Assembly: GCA_007128075.1 (NCBI GenBank)
Contig: SKYD01000070.1
Span: forward strand, 1 to 10,735
Direction: 5' to 3'
Length of the DNA: 10,735 nt
DNA from: Thiorhodovibrio sp.
GTDB lineage: Bacteria; Pseudomonadota; Gammaproteobacteria; Chromatiales; Chromatiaceae
How positions within the stretch are numbered: the stretch's first letter is position 1; every line of letters begins with the position of its first letter. The position numbers and the translations under genes are program-made. This document shows, piece after piece, positions 6,824 through 10,735 of the stretch. Under the pieces are notes generated by a model. The model saw only the letters and a list, made by a program, of their open reading frames with translations. It ran no database searches and was not told the DNA's origin.

Positions 6824-8806
6824 ATGCCACTGTTTAAGCAAACCCCTGCCGATCCCGAACAATCTCAAGCCGCTGTCCAGGAAAATCTAGCCCCGCGTGC
6901 CACGGCACAGGATTATCCTGGACAGGCGCTGTTGCTCAATGAATTATCCAAAACTCTGGAGCTGGATCAGCTTTTGCCTTATGCCCAGCAATTCACTCTG
7001 AATTGGCCCGAGGCACAACTGGGCTGGCTGGTGCTGGCAGAAGGCTATCGACGCAAAGGCGATTATGAGGCGGCGGCCTATCCTGCGCGCCGTCTTGCCG
7101 AATTGTTTCCCGATGAGTCGTGGACGCATCGCTTGCGCGGTGACTGTGCGCGCCGTCTTGGGTGGATTGAGGAGGCGGAGCGTTATTTTCAGCAGGCACT
7201 TACTATCGATAAAAAAGATCACGAAAGTGCCTTTGAATTGGCGGTGATTTTATGCGCCCGCGATCAACTGGCAGCGGCGGAAAAGCTGGCGCGTCAGGCA
7301 CTTGCTGCCGCTGCAGGTGCCGCATCAGATCAGCAAGCACGCTGCTGGCTACAACTTGGCAAAATTCAAGCACAGCGCTGGCAGCTTGCCGAAGCTGAGA
7401 AAAATGATCTCCAGGCACTGACGCTGTTGACCGAGTCAAGTCCACTCAAAGCTGATGTTCAAACTGAACTTGGTGAAATCTATATCCGACGGGGTGATGT
7501 CAGCGAGGCCGAGTTTTATTTTCGGCTGGCGTTGCGCACCCAGCCAGATCATGCGCAGGCGCATCAGCGGTTGTTGTGGCTACTGGCTAAAAATGATAAC
7601 GCACCGAGTTTTTATCTGCGCCAGCTTGCCCAAGCCTGGGCGGCTCTGCCGCCGCCAGAAGAAGAACGCGAAGAGTTGTCAACCTTGCCCAGCTTTGTCC
7701 CATCGCCGCGCACCAAAGATCAGCCGCGAGTGATTGGGGTGTTGGTGCCGCGACATGATGATCCGCGTTTAATTCATTTGGTGGAGCCGTGGCTGCGGAC
7801 ACTTGATCCGCAACGCGATCAACTGTTGGGATTTTATAATGATCTGCGCCAGCCAACGGCTGATGATCTCACCCAGCGTCCGATTAGCCGCTGGTTGTCA
7901 CTGTTTGGGATGCCTAATCCTCAAGCGGTGAAAAAGCTCCGCGCCAGCGCACTCGATGTGTTGATTGATCTGGGTGGACATAGCATACATAGCCGGCTCA
8001 AGCTGTTGACTTGGCGGGTGGCGCCGTTGCAATACCATTTGCTCGCCGATCTTGGCACCACTGGTGTGCGTGCTATCGATGGCCTGATTGCCGATGCGAT
8101 CTTAGTACCGCCCGCCGAGGATGTTGCTTATAGTGAGCGCGTGGTGCGGCTAGATCGACCGCCTTTGGTGTATGCGCCACTGACAGAAGTCCCGCTGCTT
8201 GAGCCGCGTCCTACTGATGACGGGCTGTGGCTTGGCTCGCTGGTCGATCCCGAACAGATCACCGCCAAAACGCTGGCATTGTGGGCGGAGGTGTTGCGTG
8301 CCCAACCCCAGACGCGGTTACGGCTCCAGCTTCGCGCCGCTGAAGATCACAGTTCACCAAAACGCATCCATGAAATTTGTCAAAAGCATGGCATCGCGGC
8401 GGAGCGGGTGGAATTTTTTGATCCACCAAGCAGTTGGCAAGAGCACATGCTGCGCTATCAAGCGCTTGATATTGTGCTTGATACCTATCCAGCGCACGAC
8501 CCGCTCACCGCCTGTGAGGCACTGTGGATGGGGCTGCCGCTGGTCACGCGCGCTGGCGAGTCTTTGGTTAGCCGTGGCTCATCCTCGGTGTTGCAGACAC
8601 TTGGTCGCCCGGAATGGATCGCCGCCAGCGCTGCTGACCTGGTAAAAATCGTCGCCACCATCGCCGATGATCCCGCCCAACGCGCCCAGCTCCGTGCTGA
8701 GCAACGCGGCCAATTCACTGCCAGCCCGTTGGGTGATGCCGCTGGTTTGGCGCAGTCGATGATCGCCCTGTTCGAGGGTTGGCATAAATTGAAAAACAAC
8801 ACTTGA
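6824..8806 (+). CDS. TPR-repeat protein with SPINDLY/OGT-like (GT41) C-terminal domain
   Basis: The 660-aa protein has tetratricopeptide repeats over about residues 30-255 (for example 65-98, 99-132, 133-166 and 214-246). A proline- and acid-rich linker (275-300) leads to a C-terminal region resembling the O-GlcNAc transferase/SPINDLY family. Landmarks are DVLIDLGGHSIHSRL (378-392), APLQYHLLADLGTTG (400-414), LWLGSLVDPEQITAKTLALW (468-487) and DIVLDTYPAHDPLTACEALW (549-568), followed by MGLPLVTRAGESLVSRGSSS. The family moves a sugar from a nucleotide donor to protein Ser/Thr. Several motif positions differ from the usual form: Gln478 where Lys is expected, HLLADLGTTG instead of WLGYPGTTG, and AHDPLT instead of NGGTTT. 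Activity or donor may therefore be altered. The ATG at 6824 (GAG at 6815-6817) is preferred over an in-frame TTG at 6818. Catalysis is unproven. Confidence 0.82.
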   Translation: MPLFKQTPADPEQSQAAVQENLAPRATAQDYPGQALLLNELSKTLELDQLLPYAQQFTLNWPEAQLGWLVLAEGYRRKGDYEAAAYPARRLAELFPDESWTHRLRGDCARRLGWIEEAERYFQQALTIDKKDHESAFELAVILCARDQLAAAEKLARQALAAAAGAASDQQARCWLQLGKIQAQRWQLAEAEKNDLQALTLLTESSPLKADVQTELGEIYIRRGDVSEAEFYFRLALRTQPDHAQAHQRLLWLLAKNDNAPSFYLRQLAQAWAALPPPEEEREELSTLPSFVPSPRTKDQPRVIGVLVPRHDDPRLIHLVEPWLRTLDPQRDQLLGFYNDLRQPTADDLTQRPISRWLSLFGMPNPQAVKKLRASALDVLIDLGGHSIHSRLKLLTWRVAPLQYHLLADLGTTGVRAIDGLIADAILVPPAEDVAYSERVVRLDRPPLVYAPLTEVPLLEPRPTDDGLWLGSLVDPEQITAKTLALWAEVLRAQPQTRLRLQLRAAEDHSSPKRIHEICQKHGIAAERVEFFDPPSSWQEHMLRYQALDIVLDTYPAHDPLTACEALWMGLPLVTRAGESLVSRGSSSVLQTLGRPEWIAASAADLVKIVATIADDPAQRAQLRAEQRGQFTASPLGDAAGLAQSMIALFEGWHKLKNNT

Positions 8807-8831
8807 CAGCCGCCAGCGTAGGCTTGATAAT
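8803..8831 (+). promoter_or_regulatory. Promoter of tRNA-Arg
   Basis: A perfect TTGACA (-35, 8803-8808) and GATAAT (-10, 8826-8831) are separated by exactly 17 bp. They sit directly before the tRNA, whose first base is 13 nt after the -10 box. The -35 box overlaps the TGA stop codon (8804-8806) of the upstream TPR gene. This is the best sigma70-type promoter in the window. Confidence 0.8.
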
Positions 8832-8843
8832 TTAATGCTTAAC

Positions 8844-8920
8844 GCGCCCGTAGCTCAGCTGGATAGAGTACCTGGCTACGAACCAGGTGGTCGGGAGTTC
8901 GAATCTCTCCGGGCGCGCCA
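8844..8920 (+). tRNA. tRNA-Arg, anticodon ACG
   Basis: The 77-nt cloverleaf has acceptor arms GCGCCCG (8844-8850) and CGGGCGC (8910-8916), discriminator G and an encoded CCA (8918-8920). The anticodon stem CCTGG/CCAGG encloses the loop CTACGAA, with ACG at 8878-8880. The T loop is TTCGAAT. ACG, read as ICG after deamination, decodes CGU/CGC/CGA arginine codons. Its 3' 48 bp serve as the attachment site of the downstream mini-element. There is no terminator directly after it. Confidence 0.97.
8873..8920 (+). repeat. attL: 48-bp direct repeat, copy 1 (3' part of tRNA-Arg)
   Basis: This copy is identical over 48 bp to 10261-10308. It runs from the anticodon stem of the tRNA through CCA. The identity stops exactly after CCA on the right, and at the base before TGGCTACG on the left. 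This is the usual footprint of tyrosine-recombinase integration into a tRNA 3' end, where the element supplies a copy that keeps the tRNA intact. Confidence 0.93.
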
Positions 8921-8931
8921 AAATCAACTAC

Positions 8932-9360
8932 TTAGCTGCTCTTCTCTAAGCTCTCAATTTCAGCGTGACGATATCGTGACGCTTGCTGGTCTAGGATCGC
9001 TACTGCGTTGCGTAGATTCTCTGGCGCAAGGTGCGCATAGCGTTCTGTCATTTCTAGTGTGCAATGACCAAGTACATCTCGTACTTCTGCCATTGGCACA
9101 CCTGCTTGCACCAGCCAAGCGGCGCAAGTGTGGCGCAAGTCGTGAAATCGAAAGTCGCTGATGTTGGCAAGTTCGCAAGCGCGGTTAAATGCCGTTTTGA
9201 CTGATTGGATCGGTGCGCCGTTTTTGGTGCAAAATACCTAGGGCGATGCAGGGCAATAACTGGCTCTGAATCGCGCTTGGGTTAAGATGGCTTCTCGTGC
9301 GGTGCGGTTGAGTGCAACACTGCGCCGTTGCGCTTTATTATACTCGAATTCCCCATTAAA
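8932..9360 (-). pseudogene. Tyrosine recombinase (phage-type integrase), truncated remnant
   Basis: Reading leftward from 9360, the frame gives the second half of an integrase catalytic domain: a KAQRRSVALN strand, then KNGAPIQSVKTAF, HDLRHTCAAW (H-x-x-R motif), VRDVLGHCTLEMTERYAHLA with the LGH histidine and the catalytic Tyr, ending at the TAA at 8932-8934. Two lesions are visible. An in-frame TAG at 9238-9240 sits in CPASP*VFC, where relatives usually have Trp (TGG), so one G-to-A change would explain it. The N-terminal DNA-binding half and the first catalytic Arg motif are absent, because the frame opens right behind the stop codon of the neighbouring XRE gene. A fragment restarting at TTG 9138 would lack most of the active site. 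The gene points toward the tRNA and stops 11 bp from it. Confidence 0.85.
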
Positions 9361-9585
9361 TCAAAGTTTTGGCTCGTATTTATGGGGTACGAGTAACAGA
9401 TAAGTTTCTACTTCTAACGCTTTTGCGATTATCTCCAGCGTGTTGATGTTTGGTAGCCTCTTTGCCTTTTCGATGCCTGACAGAAAGGGTTGGCTAAATT
9501 GGCATTTATCAGCCAACTCTTTTTGCGTCAGGTCTTTCTCTTCTCTGTAGAGTCTGCAATTCTTAGCGATTATTTCCTTCATCAT
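9361..9585 (-). CDS. Small XRE-family HTH regulator
   Basis: The 74-aa protein is essentially one Cro/CI-type helix-turn-helix domain. Helices 2-3 are in LTQKELADKCQFSQPFLSGIEKAKRLP (residues 18-44), followed by NINTLEIIAKALEVE. No effector domain is present, so it fits a Cro-like or small repressor role. The first of two tandem ATGs (9585, 9582) is used here. AGG just upstream has better spacing for the second. It is transcribed divergently from the larger XRE gene. Its stop codon (9361-9363) directly abuts, in the same reading frame, the integrase remnant, which suggests a deletion junction. A/T-rich composition marks it as foreign to the flanking genes. Confidence 0.82.
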   Translation of the reverse strand: MMKEIIAKNCRLYREEKDLTQKELADKCQFSQPFLSGIEKAKRLPNINTLEIIAKALEVETYLLLVPHKYEPKL

Positions 9586-9622
9586 CCTATTGCCGATTGG
9601 TTATTGAACAGGGTAAAACCCA

Positions 9623-9651
9623 ATTATAATAACCTCAAGGCTATTATGCAA
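9623..9651 (-). promoter_or_regulatory. Promoter and candidate operator of the small XRE gene
   Basis: On the minus strand the -10 is a perfect TATAAT (plus-strand 9623-9628). A weak -35 TTGCAT (9646-9651) lies 17 bp away. An inverted repeat lies almost exactly in the spacer: TAATAACC (9627-9634), 4 nt, GGCTATTA (9639-9646), 7 of 8 positions complementary. A repressor bound there would block RNA polymerase. The operator role is inference from position and symmetry. Confidence 0.5.
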
Positions 9652-9668
9652 ATATAAACTTGCCTTCA

Positions 9669-9713
9669 TTGTCTTTTTTTATACCATTGGCTATAATTAA
9701 ATTAACCAATGGT
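9669..9713 (+). promoter_or_regulatory. Promoter and candidate operator of the larger XRE gene
   Basis: A -35 TTGTCT (9669-9674), a 17-bp spacer and a perfect -10 TATAAT (9692-9697) drive rightward transcription about 30 bp before the ATG. A perfect 8-bp inverted repeat, ACCATTGG (9683-9690) and CCAATGGT (9706-9713), brackets the -10 box, the classical position for autorepression. Another copy of the half-site region, ATTGGTTA, lies at 9596-9603 beside the other gene's start; it is the reverse complement of TAACCAAT at 9703-9710. Confidence 0.6.
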
Positions 9714-9727
9714 GGGGGGGTGAGGCG

Positions 9728-10156
9728 ATGATAGGTAAGCGTATTAAGCGATTGCGTGAAGATGAAGGCTTGCGTCAGTATGAAATGGCAAAGCGGCTTG
9801 GTGTCAGTCAGCCATTTTTGAGTCAGATTGAATGTGGCGAGAAAGAGCCGTCACTTGAGTTTGTCAACAAGGTGGCTGATGTCTTTAGGATTTCATTGTC
9901 TGAACTTTTTGCTGGGGTACAAGATCCAACGAAAGCTCGGTATTCTGTTGTTTCGAGTGCTACCGCTCAGTCCATTTCGTTGGATTATTCTTTGCCAGTT
10001 GGGTTGAGGGCTTTGGCTTCCGATTCTGTGTTGGCTGGTTCTCTTAACATCACAGATTTTGAGTGGGGTGTGTTGCAGGGGTTGCCGCTTGAGGGGGTGA
10101 GTAAAGAGGGTTATGTCTCGCTCTTGATCGCTGTTCGCGCTGTGACAAAATCGTGA
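9728..10156 (+). CDS. XRE-family transcriptional regulator with C-terminal domain
   Basis: The 142-aa protein has an N-terminal helix-turn-helix domain (residues 1-62: IGKRIKRLREDEGLRQYEMA, then LGVSQPFLSQIECGEKEPSLE). A separate C-terminal region (about 85-140: LPVGLRALASDSVLAGSLNI, ITDFEWGVLQGLPLEG, SKEGYVSLLIAVRAV) resembles the tail of some prophage- and island-borne XRE repressors and probably mediates oligomerisation. No LexA/CI-type Ser-Lys peptidase motif is evident. The ATG follows GAGG and a run of seven Gs. It is divergent from the small XRE gene, so the pair looks like a phage CI/Cro-type switch or an element maintenance regulator. Both the frame and the promoter look intact. Confidence 0.85.
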   Translation: MIGKRIKRLREDEGLRQYEMAKRLGVSQPFLSQIECGEKEPSLEFVNKVADVFRISLSELFAGVQDPTKARYSVVSSATAQSISLDYSLPVGLRALASDSVLAGSLNITDFEWGVLQGLPLEGVSKEGYVSLLIAVRAVTKS

Positions 10157-10260
10157 CTTAGTGCAGGAATGGCGAGTCATTTCAAGTCTTCTTGAGTCAC
10201 AGATGAGGCGGGGTAACATCATCAGTGCTTTGTTTTTGTTGGGGTTTTGCTTAGAGATGT

Positions 10261-10308
10261 TGGCTACGAACCAGGTGGTCGGGAGTTCGAATCTCTCCGG
10301 GCGCGCCA
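10261..10308 (+). repeat. attR: 48-bp direct repeat, copy 2
   Basis: This is an exact copy of 8873-8920 (the 3' part of tRNA-Arg including CCA). The 5' half of a tRNA is missing here, so it is not a gene. It marks the right end of the integrated element; DNA to its right should be the original chromosomal sequence downstream of the tRNA. The stretch 10157-10260 between the XRE gene and this site holds no recognisable gene. Confidence 0.93.
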
Positions 10309-10315
10309 TTTAACT

Positions 10316-10352
10316 AACGGTTAAGGCAGTTCTTGTCTTAACCGTTTTTTTT
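10316..10352 (+). terminator. Rho-independent terminator (probably the tRNA-Arg's original one)
   Basis: AACGGTTAAG (10316-10325) and CTTAACCGTT (10337-10346) pair perfectly. Three more pairs, one a G-U, extend the stem inward to a 5-nt loop. Eight Ts follow (10345-10352). It lies 8 bp after the attR CCA, where a tRNA terminator would be, and no complete transcription unit on this strand ends just before it. Confidence 0.9.
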
Positions 10353-10373
10353 CGCCTAAAATCAACATTTTAG

Positions 10374-10591
10374 TGTTCGCGTCACGGTGCAGCGCATTCG
10401 GACAATTGCTCATACTTGCCAACGAATCTAAAGATTCTTAGCTCATTCAGCACTACTATTTTTAGGACCACCGACCACCTTCCTTGGCAGCCAGAACGGA
10501 TTGAGGTCGCCGCGCTGCCTGCTGAGGCACTTGAGGATTAATTGGGCTGGTCGCATCTTAAACAATTGTTGTTTTTACGTAGCTACTCAGC
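10374..10591. other. No recognised gene; possible coding remnant
   Basis: This stretch between the terminator and the transposase end holds no complete gene. On the plus strand a frame without start context ends at a TAA at 10539-10541. Its last residues (LPWQPERIEVAALPAEALED) look more protein-like than random, so they may be the tail of a decayed gene. I cannot name the family. A small palindrome (GAATC-TAAA-GATTC) lies at about 10424-10437. Confidence 0.25.
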
Positions 10592-10735
10592 CTAGATCGT
10601 AAACGCTTCGCGCAACACATCGAAAGGATTCCGCGCATTGAGCTTACTGGTCTCCCACACCGAGCGCAGAATGCAAAACGCAGTCGCACCGCCCACGGAT
10701 CGGAAACCGCCGATGACCTTGAGCTTGACCTTCAC
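10592..10735 (-). CDS. Transposase C-terminal fragment, IS66-like (continues past window)
   Basis: The minus-strand frame is open from the window edge to a TAG at 10592-10594 and encodes 47 residues: VKVKLKVIGGFRSVGGATAF, then CILRSVWETSKLNARNPFDV and LREAFTI. The pattern of a basic KVKLK, then GGFRS..GA.AFC.LRS, then a helical tail resembles the C-terminal end of IS66-type (TnpC) transposases. The rest lies outside the window, so completeness cannot be judged. The family name rests on short motif memory and could be wrong; a transposase end is the likelier part of the call. Confidence 0.5.
   Translation of the reverse strand: MKVKLKVIGGFRSVGGATAFCILRSVWETSKLNARNPFDVLREAFTI

Larger units (their letters stand above)
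8873..10308. mobile_element. Tiny tRNA-Arg-integrated element (attL-attR), degenerate
   Basis: Two identical 48-bp copies of the tRNA-Arg 3' end bound 1,340 bp of DNA; one att copy plus the interior is 1,388 bp. Inside are a tyrosine integrase remnant next to attL and two divergent XRE regulators with their control region. The regulator part is visibly more A/T-rich than the flanking core genes. No structural, replication, relaxase or cargo gene is present. It is best read as a deletion relic of a prophage or integrative element, or as a cis-mobilizable element that could still move if an integrase of the same specificity is present elsewhere. It is too small to be autonomous. Confidence 0.85.

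Noticed and set aside
8835..9161. Rightward open frame starting MLNAPVAQLDRVPGYEPGG
   Set aside because: It is a translation through the tRNA-Arg gene and then antisense to the integrase remnant; this N-terminus is a known kind of spurious protein annotation over tRNAs.
9361..10156. Toxin-antitoxin module formed by the two XRE genes
   Set aside because: Both proteins carry DNA-binding domains and neither shows a recognisable toxin fold; a divergent arrangement with separate operators fits a regulator pair better.
10261..10308. Second tRNA-Arg gene
   Set aside because: Only the 3' 48 bp are present; acceptor 5' arm, D arm and anticodon 5' stem are missing, so it is an att copy.
9893..10309. 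Leftward open frame starting MARPERFELPTTWFVA
   Set aside because: The first residues are the antisense of the attR tRNA copy, again a common spurious annotation. The rest is antisense to the larger XRE gene.
1..10735. CRISPR array, retron, or other defence system
   Set aside because: No regularly spaced repeats, reverse transcriptase, nuclease or other defence gene was seen on either strand.

Overview
The window looks like a chromosomal segment of a gammaproteobacterium with moderate GC. Support comes from complete type II secretion minor pseudopilin genes, an E. coli-type ThyA, a CCA-encoding tRNA-Arg and sigma70-like promoters. A purple-sulfur or other Chromatiales-like host is a guess from overall protein style, not something the sequence proves.

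Left part (1-3443). The 3' part of a hybrid sensor kinase gene runs rightwards. It meets, tail to tail with a 24-bp overlap, a single-domain response regulator on the other strand. A 252-bp divergent intergenic region separates that regulator from a MgtC/SapB-family membrane protein gene, which is followed at once by a small two-helix membrane protein gene.

Middle (3444-8806). A tightly packed leftward operon reads thyA-gspH-gspI-gspJ-gspK: thymidylate synthase, then four minor pseudopilins that build the tip of the type II secretion pseudopilus. Start and stop codons overlap at every pseudopilin junction. Divergent from thyA, only 41 bp away, is a 660-aa TPR protein with a C-terminal SPINDLY/OGT-like (GT41) glycosyltransferase domain in which several donor-site motifs are altered.

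Right part (8807-10735). A strong promoter overlaps the stop codon of the TPR gene and drives tRNA-Arg(ACG). The last 48 bp of this tRNA are repeated exactly 1,388 bp downstream, marking attL and attR of a very small integrated element. Inside it are a tyrosine integrase remnant (5' truncated, with an amber codon where Trp is expected) and two divergent XRE-type regulators sharing a compact promoter/operator region. Directly beyond attR is a very good rho-independent terminator, probably the tRNA's original terminator pushed away by the insertion. The window ends in a degenerate stretch and the C-terminal end of a leftward, IS66-like transposase gene.

The most unusual part is 8844-10352: a relic or cis-mobilizable element reduced to att sites, an integrase scar and an apparently intact two-regulator switch. 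The rest is mainly ordinary core genome with some interesting details.
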